Shown piece by piece: positions 42,092-52,057 of a stretch of 64,000 bases of DNA. The position numbers and the translations under genes were made by a program. Position 1 is the first letter of the stretch. The number at the start of each line of letters is the position of its first letter. Source of the stretch: Veillonella rodentium (GTDB lineage Bacteria; Bacillota; Negativicutes; Veillonellales; Veillonellaceae); the NCBI RefSeq assembly GCF_900187285.1, contig NZ_LT906470.1:821501-885500 (forward strand), written 5' to 3'. The notes under the pieces were generated by a model, which did not search any database, was not told the DNA's origin, and saw only the letters and a program-made list of their open reading frames with translations.

Positions 42092-42358
42092 ATGTTAACT
42101 ACAGAAGCTAAATTGGCAATTATTAAAGAATATGCTACACACGAAGGTGACACGGGTTCTCCGGAAGTACAAATTGCGATTTTAACAAACCGTATTCAGT
42201 ACTTAACAGAACATTTGAAGGAACATAAAAAAGATCATCATTCCCGTCGTGGTTTGTTGAAACTTGTAGGTCAACGCCGTAATATGCTTGACTACCTTCG
42301 TCGTAAGGATATCGAACGTTATCGTTCCATTATTGAAAGACTTGGTCTTCGTAAATAA
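42092..42358 (+). CDS. rpsO: 30S ribosomal protein S15
   Basis: 88 residues, the canonical length. [37 protein letters not shown] is the S15 core that binds 16S rRNA helices 20-22, followed by [26 protein letters not shown] precedes the ATG. A strong terminator at 42367 lies before pnp, so the two genes can be uncoupled. Confidence 0.98.
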   Translation: MLTTEAKLAIIKEYATHEGDTGSPEVQIAILTNRIQYLTEHLKEHKKDHHSRRGLLKLVGQRRNMLDYLRRKDIERYRSIIERLGLRK

Positions 42359-42366
42359 TAAAATTT

Positions 42367-42390
42367 GCCGTCCTCCGGGACGGCTTTTTT
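42367..42390 (+). terminator. Terminator between rpsO and pnp
   Basis: GCCGTCC (42367-42373) and GGACGGC (42378-42384) with a 4-nt loop, then TTTTTT. Confidence 0.88.
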
Positions 42391-42511
42391 ATTTATATCT
42401 TTGCAGATAAGCGGTATCAACAACTAAAGTCTTTAAATACATGGCTTATTTTTATATGATGATATATAATAATAAAGTATATGAAAAAGATGATTTATAG
42501 GAGGAATAGGA

Positions 42512-44581
42512 ATGGAACAATTCCAAATGGACCTAGCCGGTCGTACGCTTACGATTGAGACTGGGGAACTTGCAAAACAGGCCGGCGGTGCCGTAATGGT
42601 TGGTTATGGGGATACTCGTGTACTCGTGACCGCTACGGGTTCTAAAGAGGCGAAGGATATCGATTTCTTCCCGCTTACCGTAGACTATGAAGAAAAAATG
42701 TATGCTGTCGGTCGTTTGCCTGGAGGATTTATCAAACGTGAGGCACGTCCACCGGAATCCGCTATTTTGAATAGCCGTTTGATTGATCGTCCTATTCGTC
42801 CGTTATTTAATAAGGGTGTGCGCAATGAAGTGCATGTAGTGGCAACGGTTATGTCCGTAGATCACGACTGTGATCCTGCTATATGCGGTATGATCGGTGC
42901 CTCTGCAGCGCTTTCTATTTCTGATGTTCCTTGGAACGGTCCTATCGCAGGCGTTCGCATGGGTCGTGTTAATGGTGAATTCATTGTCAATCCAACTAAA
43001 GCCCAAGCTGATGAAAGCGATCTTAACATCGTTGTAGCAGGTACGAAGGATGCTATCCTCATGGTTGAAGGCGGTGCACAGGAGGTGCCGGAAGATACAA
43101 TCCTTGAAGTTATCATGACCGCTCACGAAGAAATTAAAAAAATCGTAGTTTTCCAGGAGGAGATTAAAGCTAAAGTCGGTAAGGAAAAACGCGTCTTTGA
43201 AAGTAAAGAAGTGCCTCAGGATATCGCAGAAGCAGTACGTGCATACGGCCATGATAAATTAGATGCCGCTGTTCGTTGTGCTGATAAACAACAACGTGAT
43301 ATTCAAGAAGCGGAAGTTCGCGCCGAAGTATTGGCCCATTTTGAAAGTATCTATCCGGATAATCTTTCTGACGTTAATAAAGCATTTGATGCGATGACGA
43401 AGGAAATTGTTCGTCATATGATTACCGTTGAAAAAATCCGTCCGGATGGTCGTAAGCTCGATGAAGTTCGTCCGATTTCCTGCCGTACAGGCGTATTGCC
43501 GCGTACACATGGCTCCGGATTATTTACACGCGGTCAAACTCAGGTATTGAATGTTACAACCGTAGCACCTTTATCCGAAAAACAAACTATCGACGGTCTT
43601 GGTGTTGAAACTGAAAAACGTTATATTCATCACTATAACTTCCCGTCTTTCTCCGTAGGGGAAACACGTTCCTCCCGCGGTCCGGGACGTCGGGAAATCG
43701 GTCATGGTGCGTTGGCTGAACGAGCATTGGTTCCCGTAATTCCTAGTGAAGAGGATTTCCCGTATGCATTGCGTCTCGTATCTGAAGTATTGGAATCTAA
43801 TGGTTCCAGTTCCATGGCGTCCGTATGCGGATCCACATTGTCCCTGATGGATGCCGGTGTGCCTATTAAGGCGCCTGTAGCGGGTATCGCTATGGGGCTT
43901 GTAACTCAAGGTGAACATTACACGATTTTAACAGATATTCAAGGTATGGAAGATGCTCTTGGCGATATGGACTTTAAGGTGGCCGGTACTGCTAAAGGGG
44001 TAACGGCAATCCAGATGGATATCAAGATTTCCGGCTTGTCCCGTGAAATTTTGCATGAAGCATTGGAACAGGCCCATAAAGGTCGTATGCATATTATGGG
44101 TATCATGCTTGATACTATCGCTGAACCGCGCAAACAAATGTCTCAATACGCACCGCGCATCATTATGATGAAAATTGATCCTGATAAGATTCGCGATGTT
44201 ATCGGTACAGGCGGTAAAGTAATTCGCAGTATTATTGAAGAAACAAGCGCTAAGATCGATATTGAAGATGACGGTACCGTATTTATCGCATCCGTGGAAC
44301 AAGAAGGGGCTGCGAAAGCGCAAGAAATCATTACGAACCTTACTAAAGAAGTGGAAGTAGGGGAAGTATATCTAGGAAAAGTAACACGTCTTATGGCATT
44401 CGGAGCTTTTGTAGAGGTATTGCCTGGTAAAGAAGGTCTTGTGCATATTTCGAAATTGGCGAAGGAACGTGTTGAAAATGTAGAGGATGTTGTAAACGTT
44501 GGGGATGAAATCATGGTGAAAGTTATCGAAATCGATAGACAAGGCCGTGTTAACTTATCCCGTAAGGATTGTTTAAAGTAA
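42512..44581 (+). CDS. pnp: Polynucleotide phosphorylase
   Basis: 689 residues. Two RNase PH domains (about 1-225 and 310-545) flank an alpha-helical linker. The second has the phosphate-binding [11 protein letters not shown] and [10 protein letters not shown] segments. They are followed by a KH domain ([20 protein letters not shown]) and an S1 domain ([32 protein letters not shown]). PNPase is a trimeric 3'-5' phosphorolytic exoribonuclease of the degradosome-type machinery. GGAGG before the ATG; dut follows 10 bp after its stop. Confidence 0.98.
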   Translation: MEQFQMDLAGRTLTIETGELAKQAGGAVMVGYGDTRVLVTATGSKEAKDIDFFPLTVDYEEKMYAVGRLPGGFIKREARPPESAILNSRLIDRPIRPLFNKGVRNEVHVVATVMSVDHDCDPAICGMIGASAALSISDVPWNGPIAGVRMGRVNGEFIVNPTKAQADESDLNIVVAGTKDAILMVEGGAQEVPEDTILEVIMTAHEEIKKIVVFQEEIKAKVGKEKRVFESKEVPQDIAEAVRAYGHDKLDAAVRCADKQQRDIQEAEVRAEVLAHFESIYPDNLSDVNKAFDAMTKEIVRHMITVEKIRPDGRKLDEVRPISCRTGVLPRTHGSGLFTRGQTQVLNVTTVAPLSEKQTIDGLGVETEKRYIHHYNFPSFSVGETRSSRGPGRREIGHGALAERALVPVIPSEEDFPYALRLVSEVLESNGSSSMASVCGSTLSLMDAGVPIKAPVAGIAMGLVTQGEHYTILTDIQGMEDALGDMDFKVAGTAKGVTAIQMDIKISGLSREILHEALEQAHKGRMHIMGIMLDTIAEPRKQMSQYAPRIIMMKIDPDKIRDVIGTGGKVIRSIIEETSAKIDIEDDGTVFIASVEQEGAAKAQEIITNLTKEVEVGEVYLGKVTRLMAFGAFVEVLPGKEGLVHISKLAKERVENVEDVVNVGDEIMVKVIEIDRQGRVNLSRKDCLK

Positions 44582-44591
44582 GAGGTGTCTC

Positions 44592-45041
44592 ATGGATATT
44601 CGCGGATTTGAGGTAGTAACTGCCTTTGAAGAACAAGATATCAATTTACCGACCCGTAAAACGACGGAAAGTGCAGGCTATGATATAGAATGTGCTGAAG
44701 CCGTTACATTGGAACCGGGTGAAATAAAACTTGTGCCTACAGGCCTTAAGGCTTTTATGGCATATGATGAATACCTTGCTATTCATATCCGCTCCAGTAT
44801 GGCCGTTAAGCGTCATTTGGCACTTGTGAACAGCACGGGCATTATCGACAGCGATTATTATAATAATGAGGACAATGAAGGTCATATTATGATTGCCCTC
44901 CTGAATTTCGGCCAAGAACCGATAACCCTTGAAAAAGGTGAACGCGTTGCTCAAGGTATATTCTCCAAATACCTTATTACCAATGATGACGATGCTACAG
45001 GTGTAAGAACAGGCGGTATCGGCAGTACGGGGACAATGTAA
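44592..45041 (+). CDS. dut: Deoxyuridine 5'-triphosphate nucleotidohydrolase
   Basis: 149 residues, trimeric dUTPase fold. Motif 1 ESAGYDIECAEAV, motif 2 IRSSMAV, motif 3 NSTGIIDSDYYNN with the catalytic Asp, motif 4 EKGERVAQGIF, and the P-loop-like terminal motif 5 RTGGIGSTG. It hydrolyses dUTP to dUMP, preventing uracil incorporation. It shares the pnp transcript (10 bp apart) and ends at a strong terminator. Confidence 0.96.
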   Translation: MDIRGFEVVTAFEEQDINLPTRKTTESAGYDIECAEAVTLEPGEIKLVPTGLKAFMAYDEYLAIHIRSSMAVKRHLALVNSTGIIDSDYYNNEDNEGHIMIALLNFGQEPITLEKGERVAQGIFSKYLITNDDDATGVRTGGIGSTGTM

Positions 45042-45069
45042 AGTCTATATGATTCATAATAGAATGGTG

Positions 45070-45100
45070 AAAGCCGCTCAACTTGGTTGGGCGGCTTTTA
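45070..45100 (+). terminator. Terminator after dut
   Basis: AAAGCCGCTCAAC (45070-45082) pairs with GTTGGGCGGCTTT (45086-45098) with one G-U pair, short TTG loop, T-rich tail. Confidence 0.88.
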
Positions 45101-45180
45101 TGTGTTATTATGACTTGTCTACAATTCTTTTTCATAATACTATATAATAATTCTTATAGAAGAAGAATTCGGGAGGCGTT

Positions 45181-46806
45181 ATGAAACAGGAGTCAAAACA
45201 AAAAAGGAATATAAGTACATCAATTATGGGGAATGATGTCGAATCAACACAGAATACTGCGCACGTATTGGATGAAAATAAGGTTCTAAAAAAGAGTTAT
45301 GAGGATGTAGTGTATATTTCTCAGCCCTTTGGAGCCACTTCTCTAAATACATTAGCAGCACGAGCTTTATTATATGGATTGGAGCCTGTACCTTAAAAAA
45401 AGGCTCGCGTTCTTGAACTGGGCTGCTCTTTTGGGGGAAATATTATTTCTCAGGCTTTATATTATCCTGAAGCTTCCTTTACGGGCATCGATCTATCATC
45501 TTCGCAGATTGAGATGGGGAATGAACTGATTGCGTCGATGAGGCTTACCAATATTCATTTGATTGAGAAGGATATTTTAGATATTGACGAATCCTTCGGT
45601 ACTTTTGACTATATTATTGTACATGGGATTTGGTCGTGGGTTCCGGATGTGGTAAAAGATAAAATTTTATCGATCTGCAATAAGAATTTATCCGATAAAG
45701 GGATTGCTTATGTATCATATAATACCTATCCCGGATGGAAACGGTTAGAGCAATATCGAGAAATTATGCAGTATGCGGAGCAAAAAGCGCTAGAGATGCC
45801 TTTGATGGAACGGACTTTATATACAAAGAACATATTGAAGCTCATAGCCGATACGATGGGATTGGATAATCGGATGAGTCAGAAGGCGAGTTATAAAATT
45901 GATAATATCCAAAAGGTATTGAGTTCTAATGATTATTATGTGGCTCATGAATATTTGGAGCCATTTAATGATCCTGTATATGTACATGAATTTATAAAAC
46001 GTGCCAATGATCAAGGTTGCGCATATATAGGAGATGTGTTTCTTTCACGGTCTTATATAAGCTGGTTACCCGAGGATATCAATGATAATATAGCTCAATT
46101 GGCTAATGACGATTATATCGCTAAGGAACAGTATTATGATTACATTTATGATACGCAGTTCAGAATGTCCCTATTGACGAAAGAAAAACATAGTAACGAC
46201 ATCATTCGTAATGAACGGGTCGGTATAGATGTATTATCAAAATTGTATTTTTGCAGTATCGTTAATGTAGGCATTCCTTCTAATATGACGGATAGCATCC
46301 ATATTGCTATTAAAGAGGTTATGGACCGAGGGGATGTATTTACTGTTCAGGATATAGTGGATCATATACATAGAAAGTTGCCCGGTTATATTATAGAAAT
46401 GGACAGAGTGTACTCTCGTCTACTGTATCTGATCATCGTAGATAATCTTGATATGTATGCTGAACCATATGAAAGAATCGCTTTTGAGGATAATAAGGTA
46501 TATATACCGCAAAGATTTATAGATTTTATTGCTACCATAGTGGAAAAAGAAGGCAGCTCCTATATCGGTATAGGGGATATGTACAATAAAGTGCAACAAG
46601 ATATAGATAACGGGTTTCTTTTTATCATAAAGCAAATGGCGGAGCCTACGACAAAAGAAAAGATTCTTGCTATTATGGATGACAATATTACGGTTCAGCG
46701 TCATACGCAGGACAATATTGACTTTATTGTTCCTAATGAAGTGTATTTAGAGGAAATTTTACAACGTATCCGAATACTCGGGTTTTTACATAGAATAGAA
46801 GATTAG
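45181..46806 (+). pseudogene. SAM-dependent methyltransferase with regulatory domain, interrupted by in-frame TAA
   Basis: ATG 45181 opens a frame (SYEDVVYISQPFGATSLNTL ... ALLYGLEPVP) that meets TAA at 45394-45396 and then continues in the same frame through KKARVLELGCSFGGNIISQA, the SAM-binding motif I, to 46806. Read through, it gives 541 codons: class I methyltransferase (about 45-200, with FTGIDLSSSQIEMG and YIIVHGIWSWVPD) plus a methyltransferase regulatory domain (about 200-310) and winged-helix-like C-terminus. A single substitution, for example GAA to TAA, explains it. The downstream part could start at ATG 45514 but would lack motif I, so activity is unlikely. GGGAGG precedes 45181. 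Confidence 0.85.
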
Positions 46807-46814
46807 AGGTACAT

Positions 46815-47348
46815 ATGGCAATTAGTAAGGAAATACAGAAATCCAGTGAAATGAAATTTAACGGTAAGTTGATTCAAGTTACCTATGATATAGCCGATGT
46901 GAACGGCAAGGAGGCATGGCGTGAGGTTGTGCATCATCCGGGGGCCACGGCGATTGTGGCGGTTACAGAGGATAATAAGATCGTCATGGAGCGTCAATTC
47001 AGATATGCTTTGCAGCAGCCGCTACTGGAGGTACCTGCAGGAAAACTTGATCCCAATGAAGAGCCGATCGTCTGCGCTAAGCGGGAATTGGCCGAGGAAA
47101 CAGGGTATCGTGCTGCTCAGTGGATTCCGTTAGGAGCTATCGCTACGAGTCCGGGATTCTGCAATGAGGTATTACATTTATATCTTGCCAAGGATCTTAC
47201 CTTGGGGGAAACCAATTGGGATCCCGATGAATATGTGGAGCTGGAGTACTACACGGTACCGGAACTGCTGGAGGTTATCAGAAATGAGAATATCAAGGAT
47301 AGCAAGTCTTTGGCGGCACTCATGCTTGCTATGCCGTACCTTAAGTAG
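46815..47348 (+). CDS. NUDIX hydrolase, ADP-ribose pyrophosphatase type
   Basis: 177 residues. The NUDIX box is GKLDPNEEPIVCAKRELAEETGY, with REL-x-EE-x-G intact. Upstream, WREVVHHPGATAIVAV and VMERQFRYALQQPLLEVPAG match ADP-ribose/NDP-sugar pyrophosphatases (NudF type), which use Mg2+ and Arg/Glu residues for ADP-ribose. It cleaves ADP-ribose to AMP and ribose 5-phosphate. It lies 8 bp after the interrupted methyltransferase gene. Confidence 0.93.
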   Translation: MAISKEIQKSSEMKFNGKLIQVTYDIADVNGKEAWREVVHHPGATAIVAVTEDNKIVMERQFRYALQQPLLEVPAGKLDPNEEPIVCAKRELAEETGYRAAQWIPLGAIATSPGFCNEVLHLYLAKDLTLGETNWDPDEYVELEYYTVPELLEVIRNENIKDSKSLAALMLAMPYLK

Positions 47349-47474
47349 TATTAAACATATCTCGATTTACGTCAAATGTTTTACTAGTTCATGGTCATGA
47401 TGCTTGATTGTAATTTACTATGAAATATTTACATTATATGAGGTAACGTATTTCATATGAATTTAGGAGTACAT

Positions 47475-48647
47475 ATGTATAATCGAATTATTCTATTAGT
47501 GATGGACAGTGTCGGTGTGGGACATGCGGCTGATGCAATTAAATTCGGCGATGAAGGTTCGAATACATTGGGTCATATTGAATCTGTAGCGGGACCTATA
47601 CGCTGTCCAAATCTAAAAAGTTTAGGCTTAGCCCATATTGTTGATATTTCAGAGTCCGATGAGCCTGTTATCGGTGCTTACGGTCGCATGGCTGAAATGA
47701 GTACCGGTAAAGATACGACGAGCGGTCATTGGGAGATGATGGGGCACCCCGTCACAGTACCGTTTCCGACATTTTATGAAGGCTTTCCGAAGGAACTGAT
47801 GGATACTTTCACAAAAGAAACGGGTTATGGATTTTTGGGCAACGAGGTCGCATCGGGAACGGAAATTATTGAACGCCTTGGTGAAGAGCACATAAAAACC
47901 GGCAAGCCTATCGTATATACATCGGCGGATTCGGTCTTTCAAATTGCCGCGCATGAGGATGTCATTCCATTAGAGGATTTGTATCGGATGTGTCAAATTA
48001 CGCGCGATAAGGTGTGTATCGGTGATTATTATGTAGGACGTATCATTGCTCGACCTTTTGTCGGTACACCGGGACATTTTGTACGCACCTCGAATCGCCA
48101 TGATTACAGTCGCATGCCTGAAAAGAAAATGGTGCAACAGGCGTTACAAGACTCTAATATTCCGACAGTGGCAGTCGGCAAGATTGGCGATATTTATGCT
48201 CACGTCGGCTGGGATGAGTCATATCCGACAAAGTCCAATGCTCACGGTATGAATGTGGTGCCGTATCTGTTGGGACGAAGTTTTACAAGGGGACTTATGA
48301 TGGTCAATCTTGTCGAATTTGACAGCCTTTACGGTCATAGGCGCAATGTAGACGGGTATAAGCGTGCTATCGAAGATTTTGATTACCAATTGGGCGGCTT
48401 GTTAGATTTACTTAAGGATGATGATTTGCTCCTCATCACGGCGGATCACGGGAATGATCCTACCTGGAAGGGAACAGATCATACGAGGGAAATGGTACCT
48501 TTACTTGCTTATAGCCCAAGTATGAATCATTCACTAGTTTTAGGAGATCGACAAAGTTTTGCGGATGTCGGAGAAACGGTACTCCAAAACTTCGGATTAG
48601 ATCAGTGGGGCATCGGAACGTCATTCTTTGATTCTTTGAAAGCGTAG
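47475..48647 (+). CDS. deoB: Phosphopentomutase
   Basis: 390 residues. Alkaline-phosphatase-superfamily signatures: IILLVMDSVGVGHAADA (metal Asp), STGKDTTSGHWEMMG with the phosphorylatable Thr, SADSVFQIAAHED, and ITADHGNDPTWKGTDHTREMVP with the metal-binding Asp-His pair. It interconverts ribose 1-phosphate and 5-phosphate in nucleoside salvage. ATG 47475 follows TAGGAGT. The purine permease and adenine deaminase downstream suit a salvage block, but a terminator separates them. Confidence 0.96.
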   Translation: MYNRIILLVMDSVGVGHAADAIKFGDEGSNTLGHIESVAGPIRCPNLKSLGLAHIVDISESDEPVIGAYGRMAEMSTGKDTTSGHWEMMGHPVTVPFPTFYEGFPKELMDTFTKETGYGFLGNEVASGTEIIERLGEEHIKTGKPIVYTSADSVFQIAAHEDVIPLEDLYRMCQITRDKVCIGDYYVGRIIARPFVGTPGHFVRTSNRHDYSRMPEKKMVQQALQDSNIPTVAVGKIGDIYAHVGWDESYPTKSNAHGMNVVPYLLGRSFTRGLMMVNLVEFDSLYGHRRNVDGYKRAIEDFDYQLGGLLDLLKDDDLLLITADHGNDPTWKGTDHTREMVPLLAYSPSMNHSLVLGDRQSFADVGETVLQNFGLDQWGIGTSFFDSLKA

Positions 48648-48736
48648 CTTTGTATAGGAATTATTTCTTATGTATAATTGAATATATTTTCATAATATTG
48701 TCCTTATAAAATTGTATGGATAATTACATATTAAAC

Positions 48737-48788
48737 ATACCGCAGCATATATGACTCTATTTGAGTTAACCATGCTGCGGTATTTTTA
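48737..48788 (+). terminator. Terminator after deoB
   Basis: ATACCGCAGCAT (48737-48748) and ATGCTGCGGTAT (48772-48783), perfect 12 bp. The 23-nt loop includes a second small GACTC/GAGTT hairpin. TTTTT follows. Confidence 0.85.
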
Positions 48789-48893
48789 TAGACAATATTT
48801 TTGTATATAAAAAGGATATTCCTGTATAGATGTGGAAATATATAAGTATGTATGAATACACCCATGATTGTAAGTACGAGAGGAGGAATCATT

Positions 48894-50207
48894 ATGAGAG
48901 AACAAGTACAAGGTAGTGTATGGGACAAAGTATTCAAGATTTCAGAACGGGGCTCATCCGTATCAAGGGAGTTATTTGCGGGGGCTACGACGTTTCTTTG
49001 TGTTTCTTATGTATTAGCCGTAAATCCGGTTATTCTTGGCGCTGCCGGTATGGATGTAGGTGCCGTATTTACGGCGACGGCTGTGAGTGCCATCATCATG
49101 ACTTTATTGTTGGCGCTGTATAGCAATATGCCGTTTGCAGGATTATCCGGTATGGGTATCAATGCGTTTTTTGCTTATACTATTGTAGTCCAGATGGGAC
49201 ATAGCTTTGCTTTTGCTCTGACGGCTCAATTAATTGCAGGTTTAGCTTTTTTACTGATTGCGGTTACACCGTTAAAGGAATACCTGTTCAATGCCATACC
49301 TCATACGATTAAACTGGCGGTAACGGCGGGCATCGGATTATTTATCGCCCTCATCGGTCTCAGCAGTGCAGGTCTTATTGTAAGCAATCCTGCCACCATT
49401 GTGAACATTGGCGATTTACAAACTCCATCCAGCCTAGTATCTATATTGGGAATTGTATTGATTGCCGTTTTTACGGGTCGTAATGTAAAAGGTGGAATCT
49501 TTCTGGCTGTTATCATTGCTGCGGTTGTAGGATTTTTCTGCGGTATTACCAAATTGCCGGATACGGTGGTTTCCGTGCCGCCGTCGTTGGCACCGATTTG
49601 GTTTCATTATGATTTGAGCGAACTTTTGTCTGTGGATATGGTGTTTGTGGCTTTTACATTCTTATTCGTCAACTTATTTAATGTGGTCGGTGTATTGATT
49701 GGCCTTACAAATCAAGCTGAGGTACCTCAGGAGAAACAGATGAGTGTTCAGAGTTCCTGTATGAAAGTATCCGCTTTAGGCACTATCATCGGTAGTGCAC
49801 TAGGTACATCGCCTCATATCGTGGCTGTTGAATCGGCTGCGGGTATCGCAGAGGGTGGACGTACGGGGCTGACCGCGTTAACCATTGCGGGACTTTTTAT
49901 AGCATCCTTATTCCTGGCACCGTTACTTATGGTTATTCCTGTGGCGGCTACAGCGCCGGTACTTATCGTGGTAGGTTTATTTATGATGGCATCCGTTAAG
50001 GACATCGATTTCGGTGATATTTCGGAAGGACTACCGGCATTTTTGACAATTATCATGATGCCATTTGCTTACTCCATAGGTGTGGGTATCGAATGGGGGC
50101 TCATCAGTTATGTTTTGATTAAAGTGTTGACCGGTAAGTATCGAGACATTTCCGGTGTCATGTATTTCTTGGCGCTCATTTTCGTTTTGAAAGAAGTCTT
50201 TATGTAG
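48894..50207 (+). CDS. NCS2 family purine permease (AzgA-like)
   Basis: 437 residues, about 12-14 membrane segments. ELFAGATTFLCVSYVLAVNP and PFAGLSGMGINAFFAYTIV (the substrate-loop signature), then SALGTSPHIVAVESAAGIAEG, are typical of AzgA-type adenine/guanine/hypoxanthine permeases. It probably supplies the adenine deaminase encoded 13 bp downstream. ATG 48894 is preceded by AGGAGGAATC. No purine riboswitch aptamer is apparent in the 105-nt leader. Confidence 0.93.
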   Translation: MREQVQGSVWDKVFKISERGSSVSRELFAGATTFLCVSYVLAVNPVILGAAGMDVGAVFTATAVSAIIMTLLLALYSNMPFAGLSGMGINAFFAYTIVVQMGHSFAFALTAQLIAGLAFLLIAVTPLKEYLFNAIPHTIKLAVTAGIGLFIALIGLSSAGLIVSNPATIVNIGDLQTPSSLVSILGIVLIAVFTGRNVKGGIFLAVIIAAVVGFFCGITKLPDTVVSVPPSLAPIWFHYDLSELLSVDMVFVAFTFLFVNLFNVVGVLIGLTNQAEVPQEKQMSVQSSCMKVSALGTIIGSALGTSPHIVAVESAAGIAEGGRTGLTALTIAGLFIASLFLAPLLMVIPVAATAPVLIVVGLFMMASVKDIDFGDISEGLPAFLTIIMMPFAYSIGVGIEWGLISYVLIKVLTGKYRDISGVMYFLALIFVLKEVFM

Positions 50208-50220
50208 GGAGGACCCTTAT

Positions 50221-51894
50221 ATGATACAATTCAATGCAAAAATTTCTCGACAGGCACAGGGGTTGGATAAGGCTCCTGTCGTATTGAAGGGGGCATCTGT
50301 TTTAAATGTATTCACCGATGAATGGGTAAAAGCGGATATTGCGATTCATGATGACACGATTATAGGTGTAGGAACATATACCGGTGAAACAGAATATGAT
50401 TACAGCGATAAATATATTGTGCCCGGATTTATAGACAGCCATCTCCATCTGGAATCCACCTTGGTGAATCCGAAAGAACTCGTATTTGAGGCCTCTCAAG
50501 TGGGAACGTTAGGATTTATTGTAGACCCTCATGAAGCCGGTAATGTAGCGGGTATTTCCGGTATTGAGTATATGATTAATGAAACAGCTACAGCTCAGGG
50601 TGATGTATATGTTATGGCACCATCCTGTGTACCTGCTGTGCCCGGAGAGGATAACGGCGCCATGCTGGATGGCGATGAATTACATAGATTGCAGAGCAAT
50701 TCTCGCATCTTAGGTTTAGGGGAAGTCATGGATTGTTATAGTGTTATTAATGCTGATCCATATATGCTTAAGAAGCTGAATTTTTTTAAGAATACCGTTA
50801 TGGATGGTCATATAATAGGACTTTCACCACAGCAGCTTGCAAGTTATCGATTGGCGGGGATTACGACAAATCACGAATGTATCTCTTACGACGAGGCTAA
50901 AGAACAAGTTAAAAACGGTATTTATGTATGGATTCGTGAGGGTAGTGCCGCTCATAATCTAGACTCTATTGTAAAGGGAATTGTAGGGGAGCAGGCGAAT
51001 ACGGAACGATATGGATTCTGTACGGATGATAAGCATATTGAAGATATTCGTTCCGAAGGGCATATCAGCTATAATATTCGTCGCTCTATTGAGTTAGGAC
51101 TCAAACCTATTGAGGCATATAAAATGGCCTCCACCTATCCGGCATCATGTTACGGATTAAAAGATCTAGGTGCTATTGCGCCCGGTTACAGTGCCAATCT
51201 TGTAATCCTCAATGATGAGCAACACGTGGATATTCACGAGGTGTTTTATAAAGGAAAACCGATTGAACGCGTTCTCGTAAGAGAAGAAAAGGTTGTGCCG
51301 AAGGAATTACTGCATACCATTAATATCGGTGCTTTTACAAAGGATAAATTAGATATTTCCGTTGAAGGACCTCAATCGATTATTAATATTGTGCCGGGAC
51401 AGATTGTAACGAAGAAAACGGTGGAAGACGTACCATCAGAAAATGGATTATTCGTGCCTAATGATGTATTTAACAAGATTACCTGTATAGAACGGTATAA
51501 GGCGACCGGACGAAATGGTATAGGCATCTTGAAGGGGTTTAACCTGAAGAACGGTGCCATTGCCACATCTTTTGCACATGATTCACATAATCTGATCGTT
51601 GTCGGCGATAATGACGCGGATATGATGGTTGCTATCGATAGAATTCGTGAAATCGGCGGCGGATATGTCATTGCCGGCGGAGAAAAGGTGATCGAAGAGT
51701 TGCCTTTGGAAGTTATGGGTCTCATCACAAATCGTCCGCATGAAGAGGTGGATACAAAGGTGGCTAAAATGAAGGAAATCGCCTATTCCATGGGCGTGCC
51801 TGAAACATTGGATCCGTTTATTAATCTCAGCTTCTTAGCGTTGACAGTGATACCTGAAATTCGAATCACTACAACGGGAGTAATGGAGTTTTAA
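50221..51894 (+). CDS. ade: Adenine deaminase
   Basis: 557 residues. The amidohydrolase core has the metal-binding IVPGFIDSHLHLESTLVNP, then VDPHEAGNVAG, TTNHECISYDEA, WIREGSAAHNLDS and CTDDKHIEDI. The C-terminal adenine-deaminase domain has ATSFAHDSHNLIVVGDND and GGGYVIAGGEKVIEELPL. It converts adenine to hypoxanthine and ammonia. It follows the permease by 13 bp, a compact uptake-plus-deamination operon. GGGAGGACC upstream. Confidence 0.95.
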   Translation: MIQFNAKISRQAQGLDKAPVVLKGASVLNVFTDEWVKADIAIHDDTIIGVGTYTGETEYDYSDKYIVPGFIDSHLHLESTLVNPKELVFEASQVGTLGFIVDPHEAGNVAGISGIEYMINETATAQGDVYVMAPSCVPAVPGEDNGAMLDGDELHRLQSNSRILGLGEVMDCYSVINADPYMLKKLNFFKNTVMDGHIIGLSPQQLASYRLAGITTNHECISYDEAKEQVKNGIYVWIREGSAAHNLDSIVKGIVGEQANTERYGFCTDDKHIEDIRSEGHISYNIRRSIELGLKPIEAYKMASTYPASCYGLKDLGAIAPGYSANLVILNDEQHVDIHEVFYKGKPIERVLVREEKVVPKELLHTINIGAFTKDKLDISVEGPQSIINIVPGQIVTKKTVEDVPSENGLFVPNDVFNKITCIERYKATGRNGIGILKGFNLKNGAIATSFAHDSHNLIVVGDNDADMMVAIDRIREIGGGYVIAGGEKVIEELPLEVMGLITNRPHEEVDTKVAKMKEIAYSMGVPETLDPFINLSFLALTVIPEIRITTTGVMEF

Positions 51895-51982
51895 GATTTT
51901 TACTGCCGATTTAAAGGTAAATAAAAGTATACGAAAATATCAAATAAAAATGTAGATTAATGCTTAGAAAATAATCTTATTT

Positions 51983-52020
51983 AAAGACAGAGCCTCACAG
52001 ATTTCTGTGAGGCTGTCTTT
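51983..52020 (+). terminator. Terminator after adenine deaminase
   Basis: GCCTCACAGA (51992-52001) pairs with TCTGTGAGGC (52004-52013). AAAGACA/TGTCTTT extends the stem past a 2-nt bulge. It may also end the convergent RNA-repair gene. Confidence 0.8.
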
Positions 52021-52057
52021 GTCTTAATAGCTTTTATTTGTATAAACTGTTTTGGCA

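Noticed and set aside
45394-45396. TAA treated as a recoding site in the methyltransferase
   Set aside because: TAA is not a selenocysteine or pyrrolysine codon, and no stimulatory structure is apparent. Nonsense mutation is the simplest reading.
48789-48893. Purine riboswitch before the NCS2 permease
   Set aside because: No aptamer core or terminator pair could be drawn in the 105 nt.
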